Shown here: one piece after another, positions 23,194 to 35,400 of the stretch
Layout of the letters: each line of letters begins with the position of its first letter
Numbering within the stretch: position 1 is the first letter of the stretch
Assembly: GCF_026745355.1 (NCBI RefSeq)
Contig: NC_079210.1
Location: 13,904,196-13,968,195 of the forward strand
Length of the DNA: 64,000 nucleotides
Source of the DNA: Beta vulgaris subsp. vulgaris
Taxonomy: Eukaryota > Streptophyta > Magnoliopsida > Caryophyllales > Amaranthaceae
Reading direction: 5' to 3'
Made by a program: the position numbers and the translations under genes
Notes under the pieces: generated by a model
The model's input: the letters and a program-made list of their open reading frames with translations, nothing else
Databases searched by the model: none
Told to the model about the DNA's origin: nothing

Positions 23194-25006
23194 TAGAAAA
23201 GTTTATGTTTAGGAGAGGGAGGTTGTTCTACTTCTTCCACCACATCATGAAGCTTTGCCATCACTTCTTGATGATTTTCGGCCAATGTATCATTTCCCTT
23301 GAGCACAATTCTTCCAACTTCAACAATCTGAGTTCATGCTTGAATGAGGAAGAAAGTTCACCAAGCCGAGCCATAATTCTTGTTGTCCATCCAAGGCTTT
23401 GTCAACTTTGCTCATAACCCCTTTTACCAACCCATTTAAATCCTTAGCTTCCGTAGCAAACTCCATCATTGCTTCCGAATGACCCATAACCAAGGAAAAC
23501 AAAGAATCCAACCTTCTAGCATGAGCTAGAGTATATGTAGAACCAATGGTAGGATTTTGAGAAGACGAGGGAGTTGAGAAGGTTGGGGTTTGCGTTTGTT
23601 CCTTAGGTTTGGGAACAGCAGGTTGTTCCTCTAGAATGGGAACACACTGTTTCCTTAGCTTTAGGAACAGAACAGGAGGGTTTTGAGGTAGAGGGAGGGA
23701 TAGGATCATCTGTGGTGCTAGGGTAGAGGGTGAGGCAGATTTTTGTGGAGATGGAGGAAAAGGAGGATTGGTTTCCATGGGAACAGGAGTCGGTTCCCTA
23801 GAAGGAGGTAGGTTAGATTCATAATCTTCCCTATCAATCACCTTTACTTCATCTTCCTCACAACTTTCTTCGGCATCAAGAATAGGAAAATTAAGCACTT
23901 TCATATTTTGAACCCTTTGACTAGCTCTAGTGCTTTCATAACCGGTTTCACCACCTCATCAACCACCTTCTTCCCTTTCTTTTTAACTTCTTCTTTTTCT
24001 TTTTCGATTTTCTTTTCTTTTGGATTTTCGGCCTTTTCATTTTTTTTCTCTTCAACTTCTTTTTCTTCTTCTTCTTCTTCCACTTCATCATCCACATCAT
24101 CATCCTCATCATCATCAAGATTAGCACGTCCCTTAATAACTTCTCCATTCACAACACAAACATTTAAGTTATTCAAGGCACGCACATTCAACATATTTCC
24201 CGTGGAACACAATGGACTGAGTTCCCGAAATTTTCACTTTAAACTTAAGTAGAATTTCGGTTACTAAGGCTCCATACCAACAACAAATCCATTTTCAATG
24301 CAATGACTCAAATGTTGAATCATTAAAAGGAAAGTTTATGTGTTTGTGAGAAGCTAAACAATGAATGTAAATTAAATCCAACATGCTAACTTGAGCACGT
24401 TTGGAAAGACGAGGCAATAAAGCTTTCTTGAGGATGTGAAACAAAATTTTGTGATAAGGGGAAAGAAGATTATGTCAAGAAATGTTTTTCCCTTTTGACC
24501 ACCATACTTAACAATCAATTGATCAAAAGAAATGTCCGAAAATGGATATGAACCACGTTGTTTCTTGAAATAAACATCGTTCCTCTCACGGGAACACCAA
24601 GCAGTTTACCCAAATTTTAGCATTAAAATCAATTTGAGTTCCTTTCACCAAGAGTGGAACAATTTCCTTCTTCATCCATGGAAAAGTTTTCACAAAATTG
24701 TCCATCAATTTAGGAATCAAACTATTTCCATAACATTTCACAAAAAGATTTTCCCAACCTTGAAACTTAATCATATTAAGAATTGACGAAAGTTTACTCT
24801 TTTGCACCAAGAAACATCAATAAAAAGTCCATGCACATACCTAGTTGCCGTGGAATTTTTTCGAACAACCGAGTTGTTCCTCTCTCGGGAACATCTGATT
24901 CCCCCTCACTAGTTGCATGAGCTTCTTCAACCTCCATTTCAACCGATTCTTCTTGTTTCTTCCTTTTCCTTAGAATTCTTGATGAAGAATTGGGAGAAAT
25001 ATCCAT
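23194..25006 (-). pseudogene. Extra (env-position) ORF downstream of pol
   Basis: Four frames in order make one long product. It starts MDISPNSSSRILRKRKKQEE (basic N-terminus). Next comes KFQGWENLFVKCYGN..LVKGTQIDFNAKIW, then ILFHILKKALLPRLSKRAQV..SMLDLIYIHCLASHKHINFP; both segments resemble the domain found in additional ORFs of many plant retrotransposons. An acidic-to-basic low-complexity stretch (24150-23960) follows, then a proline-rich part, and a helical, coiled-coil-like C-terminus (MMEFATEAKDLNGLVKGVMS) to a TAG at 23194-23196. No transmembrane segment or signal peptide is seen, so calling it an envelope would be wrong. The function in these elements is unknown. At least three frameshifts. 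Confidence 0.65.
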
Positions 25007-25754
25007 GGGTGTTGGTGATTCAATTTTAGTGGAGGAAGGAGAGGGTTTTTCGGCTTTGTGGGAGGAGAGAGAGTGATGAAGTGTTTTTGGTAGTCATTTT
25101 GTGGAATATTTTCGGTTTTATGAGAAGGAAAGAAAAATTTGTTTTGTTATTAAGGAAAAATAAATTATATAAAACCGTGTATTGTACACGTTTTAAAAAA
25201 AATCTTCTATCTAAAAAAATATCTTAAACTAACTTGAGAGATATAAGGAAAAATCAGATTTTTAGGAAATAAAATCTGAACAGAATATTTTTGGTTTTTC
25301 GAATTTTGAAAAGAAAAAATATTGTAATCGAATGCGATGGGAACAGCGTTAGGGAACAATGAATGGAAACAATGAAATTTTGCTACTTTGGAACTCCATT
25401 AATTCTTTTAATCCTTTGTTATCACTTAAGGCATAGAATTGTCCTATGAACAATAAGGGGAATATTATTGGACATTGGTGAGCAGTTTTCAGACATTTTT
25501 ACTTATACATATGAAATAATCATATAAGAATTGTGATGTATTTAAGCAAATAAAACATCAAAATGCACATCAGACATAATGCCAAAGAATTAACACAAAG
25601 GGGAATATGTAGCAATCATTTCAATTTATTAAGCCAAGTTCAAGTCTCAATTTCTCAAACCTATCTCTATTTAAGGGTTTTGTCAAGATTCTGCAATTTG
25701 ACGTTCAGTCTCACAGAATTCCATTTTAATAAGACCCTTTTCTAACATTATCTT
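25007..25754 (-). other. Spacer between pol and the extra ORF
   Basis: AT-rich, no open frame of note. It may carry the promoter or splice acceptor for the extra ORF, but none is clear. Confidence 0.5.
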
Positions 25755-26485
25755 TCAGAAAGTGATGCCTAATATGGATGTGTTTGACTCTTGAATGTGT
25801 ACGGGATCTTTAGAAATACTAATAGCACTAGTATTATCACAATAGATGGGAACACATTCAAAGTAGATTCCATAGTCACGTAGTTGTTGTTTTATCCATA
25901 GCATTTGGGAACAACATGCTGCTGCTGCAACATATTCAGCCTCTGCTGTAGATAAAGCAACTGTGTTTTGCTTCTTGGTGCTCCAAGAAACTAAACTATG
26001 ACTAAGGAACTGAACCATACCTGATGTACTCTTTCTATTGACCAGATCTCCTGCATAGTCAGCATCCGCAAATCCTTTCAATTCAAAGGTATCACTCTCG
26101 AATAGAATAGGCTTAAATCATCTGTTCCCTTGAGGTATCTTAGGATTCTCTTCACAGCTGTGAGATGAGATTCCTTTGGATTGGCTTGAAACCTTGCACA
26201 TAACCTACACTGAAAGCAATATCAGGACGACTTGCAGTTAGATATAGTAATGAGCCAATCATACCTCGATATTGGTTTGATCCACACTTTTCCTATAGAA
26301 TCTTCATCCAATCTGGTTGAGATTCCCATAGGTGTATGTTAACTTTGGATGCTTCCAAACCATACTTTTTCAATAGTTCCTTTATGTATTTTGTTGATGG
26401 ATGTAGATTCCTTCTTCTGTTTGCTTGATTTGCAACCCCAAGAAGAAGTTGAGCTCACCCATCATACTCATTTCAAATTCTTTAC
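25755..26485 (-). pseudogene. Copia RNase H and RT connection
   Basis: The open part (26081-25755) begins at GFADADYAGDLVNRKSTSG, then SWSTKKQNTVALSTAEAEYV and IYCDNTSAISISKDPVH, the standard Copia RNase H with its D, E and D catalytic residues present. The 26082-26485 stretch holds the decayed connection region. The usual C-terminal end after HIQES is out of frame. Confidence 0.9.
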
Positions 26486-27226
26486 TCATGAGATTAGCAA
26501 AGTCCTTGCACAAAGATTCATTAGTGCACCAAATATAATATCATCAACATATATTTGAACAACTAATAAATGTTTTCCTTTTGATTTTAAAAACAAGGTT
26601 CGATCCAATTTTCCTCTTTTAAACTCATTTTCAAGAAGGAACTTAGAAAGTCTTTCATACCATGCTCTTGGAGCTTGCTTTAACCCATAAAGAGCTTTGT
26701 CAAGCTTAAAGACATGATTAGGAAATTCTTTATTTTCAAAACCTGGAGGTTGTTCTACAAATACCTCCTCATTAAGATAACCATTTAGAAAAGCACATTT
26801 TACATCCATTTGATACAATTTGAAACCCATGAAGGCAGCAAAAGCTATGAAGATTCTAATTGCTTCCAATCTTGCAACTGGAGCAAAAGTTTCTTCATAA
26901 TCAATGCCTTCCTGTTGATTGTATCCTTTCACAACTAACCTGGCCTTGTTTCTTATGATAGTTCCGAACTCATCTAATTTGTTTCGAAACACCCACTTTA
27001 AACCAATAACCTTGTTATGTTTAGGCTTAGGTTCAAGGTGCCAAACTTTGTTTCTTTCAAATTGATGAAGTTCATCCTGCATTGCTACGATCCAATCAGC
27101 ATCAGTGAGAGCTTCTTCATGATTCCTAGGTTCCAACATAGAAAGAAAAGCATGAAAAGCACAAAAGTTTTTCAATTGAGATCTCGTTTGAGTTCCCTTA
27201 TTTATGTCACTGATTATTAGTTCCAC
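26486..27226 (-). pseudogene. Copia reverse transcriptase
   Basis: A long open frame with [76 protein letters not shown] and the active site [10 protein letters not shown]. All RT core motifs, including the YVDD catalytic pair, are intact. The frame breaks soon after the active site (GALMNL) towards RNase H. Confidence 0.95.
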
Positions 27227-28266
27227 AGGATGGGAACGATGAGTTTTCCAAGGCTTTGGTTGGAAATCCTGGATGGAAACTTGGTTTCCTTGATCATCTT
27301 CATTTCCTGTACTTGGGAACCAGGTTCAACAATAGTGGATTCATTCACTAGTGCATCATCACTTAGTTCCTCTTCTTCCTCATTGGGAACAGGAACAGGA
27401 TGTTGTTCCCTTGGCTTTGTTCCCATGACTTCGTCTTCCAAAGTCTCATCAATAAGACTTGAGCTTTTGCAATCCTATTTCGAAGTCATCTTCAACCTGT
27501 GTGCTTGCATCAAATTTATCTGTTTCATCAAAAATAACATGCACACTTTCTTCTACACACATAGACCTTTTATTATACACTCTATAAGCCTTGCTACTAG
27601 AAGAATATCCTAAGAATACAGCTTCTTCACTTCTAGCATCAAATTTTCCAATATTTTGTTTCCCATTATTATGAACAAAACATTTACATCCAAATGTTCT
27701 GAAATATGTAATATTGGGCTTTTTACCAAAATACAGCTCATAGGGCGTTTTATTTAATAAAGGTCTTACCATGGCTCGATTTATAATGTGACAAGCAGTA
27801 TTCACAGCTTCTGCCCAAAAGTTTTTAGGAAGCCACTAGCTATCAACATAGTCCTAGCCATCTCTTCTAGTGTTCTATTCTTCCTTTCAACAACACCATT
27901 TTGTTGAGGTGTTCTAGGGGCTGAGAAATTGTGATCTAATCCATTGTCTCTTGAAAGTCATCGAACTTAAATTTTCAAACTCTTTACCATGGTCGGATCT
28001 AAGGTGAAGTAATTATGACCACTCAAATTTTGTACTTTCTTTGCAAAGACAAGGAACTCATCATAAGTCTCGTCCTTGCTAGAAAGAAAAATAACCCAAG
28101 TAAATCTAGAGAAGTCATCTACAATTACTAACACATATTTCTTTCCACTCCACTTTGTATCCTCATAGGTCCACATAAATCCATATGTATTAACTCTAAA
28201 GGTCTTGTGGTACTCTACCACATTCTTGGACTTGAAAGAGGACCTAACATGCTTCCTTTTGCGCAT
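27227..28266 (-). pseudogene. Copia integrase
   Basis: The core starts with YVLVIVDDFSRFTWVIFLSS (first catalytic Asp), is interrupted near 27966, and continues with APRTPQQNGVVERKNRTLEE (catalytic Glu). The C-terminal part has KTPYELYFGKKPNITYFRTF and EEAVFLGYSSSSKAYRVYNK. Frames change near 27966, 27810 and 27450. Confidence 0.9.
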
Positions 28267-28801
28267 GCATCACACACATGATCTAAATGAAACTTAGTAG
28301 AGGGTAAACCTAAAACTAGTTCTTTAGAACGCAGTTTGTCAAGCAAGGAAAAGCTAGCATGACCTAGACGCTTGTGCCATAAAATGAATCATCATCAATA
28401 ACACTAAGGCATGTGAATTTGTTTTTGGGAACAAGGTTGAGATCCACAACATATGTGTTCCCTTTCCTTGTTCCTTCCAAAATGATATCCTTTGTGCTAT
28501 TGTTGACTATCAAACATTTTTCACTATTAAACTTCACACAGTTCCCTCTATCACAGAATTGGGAAATACTTAACAAGTTATGCTTTAATCCATCAACTAG
28601 AAACACATTTTCTATGGAATGTGACGATGACTTACCAACTTTGCCCATGGCAACTATGTTACCTTTCTTGTTGTCACCAAAAGTCACACTTCCACCATTG
28701 TAGGCTGAGAGTGAGAGAAATCTTGATTTATCTCCAGTCATATGCTTAGAACAACCACTGTCTAGGTACCATGTGTTGTTCCCCCTCACTCCAACCTGCA
28801 A
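28267..28801 (-). pseudogene. Copia protease and GAG pre-integrase region
   Basis: WYLDSGCSKHMTGDKSRFLS carries the aspartic protease DSG site. SIENVFLVDGLKHNLLSISQ follows as expected. After a frame change the zinc-finger region of integrase begins (WHKRLGHASFSLLDKLRSKE..CDACAKG), with the H..H..C..C pattern visible. Confidence 0.9.
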
Positions 28802-30643
28802 GAAAACTAATTGTTAGAGTTAGGAACCCAATCTTTCTTGGGTTCCTTTCCTTCAGGAACAATAGATTTCTTTTTCCAAATTACTTTACTTGTTTCCAAG
28901 TTCTCATTGATGCGACCAAGTCTTTTAGGACAAGAGTTCCTAAAATGACCAGTGTTCCCACAAAACATACAAACTTTATCACTTGGTAAATCAACTCTCT
29001 TTTTAGGTTTTTCAAATTTCTTTTTGTGATTAAAACCAAGACCTTCAGTTCGTTTTGTTTGAGGTTCTTAATCCAGTTTGGAATAGGTAGCATTTTCTTT
29101 TCATTTCTCATTTGGTGCAGTTCCCCTACAAGTTCCTTATTTTCAATTTCCAAAAATGAAACATGATTTTTCAATTCGTTTATTTCAGATTTGAAACTTT
29201 GCAAGGGAACTGACTTAATGTCAAATGAACTTACTTCAGGAACAAACTCTTTTAGTTGTGAAACTCAAGACTTAACAAGTAGTTCTCATTTTTAAGATTT
29301 TCGAAATCCTCTTTAATTTAAGATTTTTGTCAAACAATTCGAAAAATCTTTTCTCAATATCAATCGAACACTTTTAAGCCAAGAGGTATGTTCCTTTGCT
29401 ACACTTAAAGCATTTTGACATTGTTTTAGTTTAATGGTTTCATCTTTGCAATCATTTACAGCGTCAACAATAAACTCAAATAATTTTTCTTTACTTAAAG
29501 AATTAAGACGAGTTTTGATGGTGTCTAGACTTGCCTCAAGAGATTCAATCTCTTCATCAGATTCGGAATTGTCAAGAGCCATAAGACAGAAGTTTGCAGT
29601 CTCCTCATTTGGTTGAGGATCATCTTCTTCCTCAGAGTCAGAGTCTCCCCATGCAGCAACCATAGCTTTCTTCATGTCAGATCGAGTATAGGAGTTTTTG
29701 TATTCTTTGTTCCTATCTCTGCTCTGTTCCCTTCCTTTGCCTTTTTCTTGTTCCCATTGGGGACAATCCTTGATGAAGTGCTCAGAACTGCCACACTTAT
29801 GACAAACAAGTTTGTTAGAATATTTCTTATTCTTACCTTTGTAATCACCTTTCTTCATGTTCCTAAACATTCTTTTGAATTTTCGGACCATGAGAGCAGA
29901 TTCTTCTTCATCTGTTTCTGAGCCTTCACTTTCATCAGCTTTTAAGGCAATCGACTTTTGCTTGGACATGTCTCCATTCTCATTGTCCAATTGCAACTCA
30001 TGAGTCATGAGGGAACCAGCAAGTTGTTCCAAATTGAACTTAGTAAAGTCCTTAGTTTCCTGTAAGGCAGTTACCTTAGCCATCCAACGATCCCTAGGAA
30101 GGCTCCTTAGGACCTTTCGTACCTGTTCCTCAGATGTAATCACTTTACCAAGAGATGTTAGCTCATTAATTATATTAGTAAAGCGTGTAAACATGTCTTG
30201 GATAGACTTTTTGATTTCATTTGAAAAAGTTCATATTGGTTCATCAAAAGATCTATTTTTGATCTCTTAACTTCACTCGTACCTTCATGAGTGACTTCAA
30301 GAAGATCCCAAATTTGTTTTGCGGTTTTACATCCCATGACACGATTGTGTTCATGAGGCCAAGACCACAATGAAGATTTTATAGCAAGAGCATTAATTTC
30401 CATCTTTTCGAAATCAGCTTTATCAAAATCAGATATAGATTTAGGAATTACCTCATTCTTGTCATTAGTGGTAGTGACTTCAAAATCACCTACCTCTATG
30501 ACTCTCCATACCTGGTAATTGTCGGCTTTGATAAAGATCTCCATTCTGTTCTTCCAGTAAGTGTAAAACTTACCATTGAACATTGGTGGCCTCTGCGTAG
30601 AGTACCCTTCTTCCAGTTTCTCTCTAGTATTCATATTTTTCAA
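28802..30643 (-). pseudogene. Copia Gag with two zinc knuckles
   Basis: Begins MKNMNTREKLEEGYSTQRPP and MFNGKFYTYWKNRMEIFIKA, the usual start of the plant Copia capsid domain. The frame shifts near 30190. Downstream are CHKCGSSEHFIKDC (CX2CX4HX4C) at about 29790, an acidic region (DSDSEEEDDPQPNEE), a coiled-coil-like segment at about 29150, and a second knuckle, CMFCGNTGHFRNSC, near 28970. Two knuckles are more than most Copia Gags carry. Confidence 0.9.
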
Positions 30644-30684
30644 GATCTTGAACTCAACAGGGTTTCCTGAATATTAGAGTTCCC

Positions 30685-30696
30685 GCTCTGATACCA
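30685..30696 (-). promoter_or_regulatory. Primer binding site (initiator Met-tRNA)
   Basis: TGGTATCAGAGC on the minus strand, two bases after the 5' LTR. It is the standard complement of the 3' end of plant initiator methionine tRNA. Confidence 0.97.
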
Positions 30697-30698
30697 AT

Positions 30699-32268
30699 TG
30701 TTGTATAATATGAGCACTATAAGAGGGGGGTGAATTATAGTGAGAGAATAAGCATACTTTTTGCGGAATTAAAAGTAAACTTGGGAACAAACAATGGGAA
30801 CACGAGAGATTTTACGAGGAAAAACTTCCTAGGCCTAGTAGGAAGAAACAACCTCGACCACAAGGGATTTTAAACAACTTTCCACTATAATAGGCCAAAA
30901 CAACTCTGATTACAACCTATTACTTTTCTCTCGATTCTCAACTTAAGTCACTCAACTCAAGTTCCCAACGACAGTTCCCAACAACTGACGTTTTCTCTCA
31001 AACTTCACTCGAAGTTCCTTCTCTTTCTCTTTCTCTTTCTCTTTCTCTTGCTTCACTCAAAGCTTTCTCACACTTACAAGAGTTCACTCAAACCCTTTTT
31101 CTCAAAAATACATTTTAAAACAATGGAAGAGTAATAAAACTCGATTAATGTAAGTATGAATTCTCTTAAGGAAAGGCACTGACACTTTAGATAACTTAAG
31201 ACAAATTACTAAGTCAGACACACTTGTGTGACTAATAAAGTCAGACACAATTTTCTCAAATGAATTAGGCGCCTATTTATAGACATTAAGACAAGACATG
31301 ATTTCCACTAACTTAGACCATTATCACATGTTCTCCATGATTTTAATTAATTAATTAAATTAAATTATTATTCCATGTCATGTAAGTCATCCACTAATCC
31401 ACTACTTCACTTCATAGAAGCAGTAACACATATACGTGGTTTTGCAAAACTTGGAGAATAATTAACTTATTTAATTAATTAAATACTTGGAGGATAATTA
31501 ACTTAAGCCACTAAATCCACTAACTACATAAACATGTAGCAGTAAACTTTAGGCGTGTAACTAGAATTTAGGAAAATAAATAAAAAATACTTTAGCTAGT
31601 TTTTAGGAAAAATATCTTTTTCAAAATCTTTTATAAAACCGGAAAACAGTTTTTATAATAAAAATCCGAAACATTTTGAAAACCGGAAATAATAATTTTT
31701 CGAAAACTAAATCTTTTAAATAAAATATAAAAGATAAATATATATTTTAAAAAGATAAATTTGAAAATCAGTTATTTTAAAATCAGAAAATCTTTTAAAA
31801 TCTTTTCCTAACAAACTTAAACTAACTTCCTAAAATAGGATCTTAGTCAAATTATCCCTAAAAACTCTAACAACTATATTGGGCACCAATTACTTAGGCG
31901 CACAATATTAGTCACTTAAAGTTCCTAAATTATTTTAAGTCTTGTTCACTTAAGTCTTGTTCCTATAGTGCCAGGTCTGTTCCTTTCATGGGAACAGAAC
32001 CAAGTTCCTTTGAGAATTCACCACGAACTTAATAAAGCTTTTACTCTACCTTAACAAGAAAATTAATAAATACCCTAATGTATTCTAATCTTCATTCCAT
32101 GCTTGATTCTTCATCTCTCGAACATCTTACTTCAATCTTGATTAATTCTCCGCTTTAATCTTCAATCAAGTATTCTCTTATCTCGAGCATGAATTACCTT
32201 GCAACAACATAAATAAAATATACTATGTCTTTTGTGGTTAGGTCATCTTCAAAACTCAAGGGTCAACA
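30699..32268 (-). repeat. 5' LTR of the Copia element
   Basis: 1570 bp, TGTTGACCCTTGAG...TATACAACA on the minus strand. It carries the same features as the 3' LTR. Small deletions relative to the 3' LTR account for the 29-bp shorter length. Confidence 0.95.
31273..31282 (-). promoter_or_regulatory. TATA box in the Copia 5' LTR
   Basis: CTATAAATAG on the minus strand, followed by GCGCCTAATTC. It is conserved in all four LTR copies of the window. U3 would be about 1 kb and transcription would start about 30 bp downstream, near 31245. Confidence 0.75.
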
Positions 32269-32273
32269 CATCT

Positions 32274-32469
32274 ATTCAGATACTCCATACAGATCAAAAC
32301 AGATATGGTGACATTGAATCACCCTGTCTTAATCCTTTCTTAACTTTAATTGGATGAGTGAGATCTACATTGACATTAAAGAAAGTGTAAGACAGAGTAG
32401 AAAGGCAAGACATAACTATATACAAATCGAGAAAGGAAGCCTAACTCCAACATAAGATATTCTATAAAG
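32274..32469 (-). pseudogene. LINE 1 piece: RT between motif A and the Copia insertion
   Basis: EYLMLELGFLSRFVY and, after a frame change, VKKGLRQGDSMSPYLF, the conserved L1 RT GLRQGD motif. Ends at CACTA element 1 on one side and at the Copia TSD on the other. Confidence 0.85.
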
Positions 32470-35400
32470 CACTAGTGGAAAAAAGCCCCTCTGATGCGGT
32501 TCAAACCCGGCTTACGGATACAGTTTTGGTCCACATTAGGTGGGCTCGCAGCACATCTCATTTATTTACTGATCCGGTCCAAAACCGGATCAGTAAATGA
32601 TTTACTGATGCAGTTCTTAAGGAAAACCGCATCAGTTAATGTGATTAACTGATGCATATTTCTTTAAGAACCGCATCGACTCATGAAATTTTTTTAAAAA
32701 AATCCCGCAACACCACACCCACAAATAGGATGAGCCAAAACCAAAACTCAAGCATACAAACTAATTATACAAACTAAATTACAAAAACTTCGCAAACTAA
32801 ATTGCAAAAAATTCAGAGAAAATAAATTAAAGAATAGTAAATATTACACAAACTGATTAAAGACGAAATATTATACGAAATGATTATACAAACTGATTGG
32901 CAACGAAACCAACACTAGATCTATACATAATAACGAAATTAATTGGCAATGAAATTAAAATGAAAATTAAATAACTAAACTATACATAAAATTTAAAATG
33001 TTGAACAATATTGCTTTTCTGAATCAGAAAGCAAAGCTCAGTTGGTGTAAGTAAGGTGATGAGAACACCAGTTTGTTTCATCAATCCATAAAAGCCAGGA
33101 GGATCAGGAATACTGTATATGCAATAGAAGATAAGGAGGGTAATTGGAAGGACAATATGAAGGAAGTTAATGAAGCTTTCATGGGCTATTATGTGAGCTT
33201 GCTGGGGACATCTATGAACAATAGAACAAGAGTAAAGCAGGTAGTGATAGAGAAGGGCCGTGTGCTTTCTGAGGAACACATCCAGAATTTGGAGAGACCT
33301 TATACTGCTCAGGAGGTCAAACAAGCTTTGTTTTCAATACCAGGCAGCAAAAGCCCTGGTCTTGATGGCTTTGGTGGTTACTTTTTCAGAGATGCTTGGC
33401 ACATTATTGGAGAAGAGATAACTAAGGCAGTCCTAGATGTGATTCATTCAGGTAAACTTCTTACCGAATTGAATACAACCATGTTAACTCTCATACCTAA
33501 AGTGTCTTGTCCTAAGTCTGTAAGTGAATTTAGACCAATATCTTATTGCAATACATTGTATAAGTGCATAACTAAGATGCTCTGCAATAGATTGAGTCTA
33601 ATTCTCCCTGATATTGTAGCTCAAAATCAAGGAGCCTTTGTTAAGGATAGATTTATTGCTCATAATATTATGGTTTGTCAAGATTTCGTGAGATATTATG
33701 GAAGGAGGAAGGTTAAGCCAAGTTGTATCATGAAACTGGACTTGAAGAAAGCATATGACACAGTTGATTGGCTATTCCTTGAAGATATGTTAAAGGCTTT
33801 GAAATTTCCTGTAAAGTTCACTAGCCTAGTAATGAAGTGTGTGAGTACACCTAAGTTCTCTCTTATGGTTAATGGATCATTGCATGGATTTTTTGGTTCC
33901 AAGAGGGGTTTGAGACAGGGAGACCCTATGTCCCCCTTGTTGTTTGTGATATGCATGGACTACTTGACAAGAATACTGAGGACTTTGGATAATCACCCTA
34001 GATTCCTCTTATCATCCAAGATGCAAGCATATCAAACTATCTCACATGATTTTTGCTTGATGATATTATCTTATGCTGTGATGGGAAATTCCAGCTGTTT
34101 ACACAATGCTTCAGGCAGTAAAACTATTTTCAGACTCATCTGGGCTGCAGATAAGTGATCAAAAATCAGAGTTTTACACAACTGGGGTGGAAACAGATTG
34201 TGATTGATAGAATCAAGAGAGTGTCTGGATTCACTCATAGCACTCTTCCATTTAAGTATATGGGAGTTCCAATTTGTTCAAAGAAGATTTCAGTCAGTGA
34301 ATGCAATGGAATAATTGAGAAGATGAGTTCATGAATCAAGGTTTGGAGTAGTAGAATCCTCTCCTACACTGCTAGGCTCAATCGTATTAATTATGTGCTT
34401 ATTAGCATTCACCATTATTGGGCTCAGATTTTCATAATTCCTAGATATGTGTTGAAGGAAATTGAGAAGGTGTGTAGGGCCTTTTGGTGGACATGTAGCT
34501 GTTATAGTGCTAGACCTGGAAATATCTCCTGGGAAAAAGTTTGCTCTCCTAAACAAGTTGGGGGATTGGGGATAAGGTAGGTTAAGATATGGAATAGGGC
34601 TGCAATTGCTAAATATGTATGGGCAATAGTCACAAAACAAGATAATTTGTGGGTGAAGTGGGTCCATGGAGTTTACATTAAGGGAGCTGTTTGGTGGGAC
34701 TATGAACCACCCCTTGATTGCTGTTGGTACTGGAAGCAGGTCTGCAAAGTAAAGACAGAGTTGAAGAGGTATTATAGTGAGCAGGAGCTCAAGAGCCTGA
34801 CAAGATTGAGTATCTCAAGCACTTACCAGAAGATGATAAGAGTCAATGACGTGGTTCAGTGAGACAAATTGGTATGGAATAGGTTGGCTATTCCTAAGTA
34901 TAGAATGATTTGTTGGCTTGCAATGCATCAAAGGTTGAGGACCTCAGATTTGCTGGTTAAAATATGACTCATGGAGGAAAATAAATGCTTACTGTGTGAT
35001 GCAGGTGAAGAGTCCCATAGTCACTTGTTTTTTAAATGCAACTATTCAATTCAATGCTTGAGATGGTCAAGACATGGTTGCATTTGTCTTCGATACAAGT
35101 ATTGATACATAGACAATGGTTCTTGCTCCAGAAGAGTAGGAGAACAGGTTTTCAGAAAAGAGTCATAGCAGCTGTGTTTGCTAGATTGGTATACAGCATA
35201 TGATGGGCAAGAAATGAAGCTATGTGGAATCATGTAGTTTGGAGACTAGAAGCTCTAGTAAAACGTATGAAGCAAGCTGTGCTACTCAGGCTAAAGTTAG
35301 TAATGCCTCAGAAAATAAATTCTAGGGAGAAATAGTGGGTAGAGAGAATTCTGAGTGAATGAAAATGATGTATAGTTTTTGAAGCAGCTGATTCTTGAGA

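Larger units (their letters stand above)
21132..32268 (-). mobile_element. Full-length Copia retrotransposon, 11.1 kb
   Basis: LTRs at 21132-22730 and 30699-32268, both TGTTG...CAACA on the minus strand. Target duplication CATCT at 21127-21131 and 32269-32273. The order on the minus strand is LTR, PBS, gag, protease, integrase, RT, RNase H, extra ORF, polypurine tract, LTR. Integrase before RT makes it Copia. The large size and an extra ORF after pol recall the Sirevirus group. All ORFs are frameshifted, so the copy cannot make its own proteins. It sits in LINE 1 between the RT GLRQGD and FADD motifs; removing it and one CATCT reopens the frame (MEYLNRCMLGLHFN). Confidence 0.95.

Noticed and set aside
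23908..24252. Serine-rich plus-strand open frame
   Set aside because: Shadow of the acidic/basic low-complexity stretch of the Copia extra ORF.
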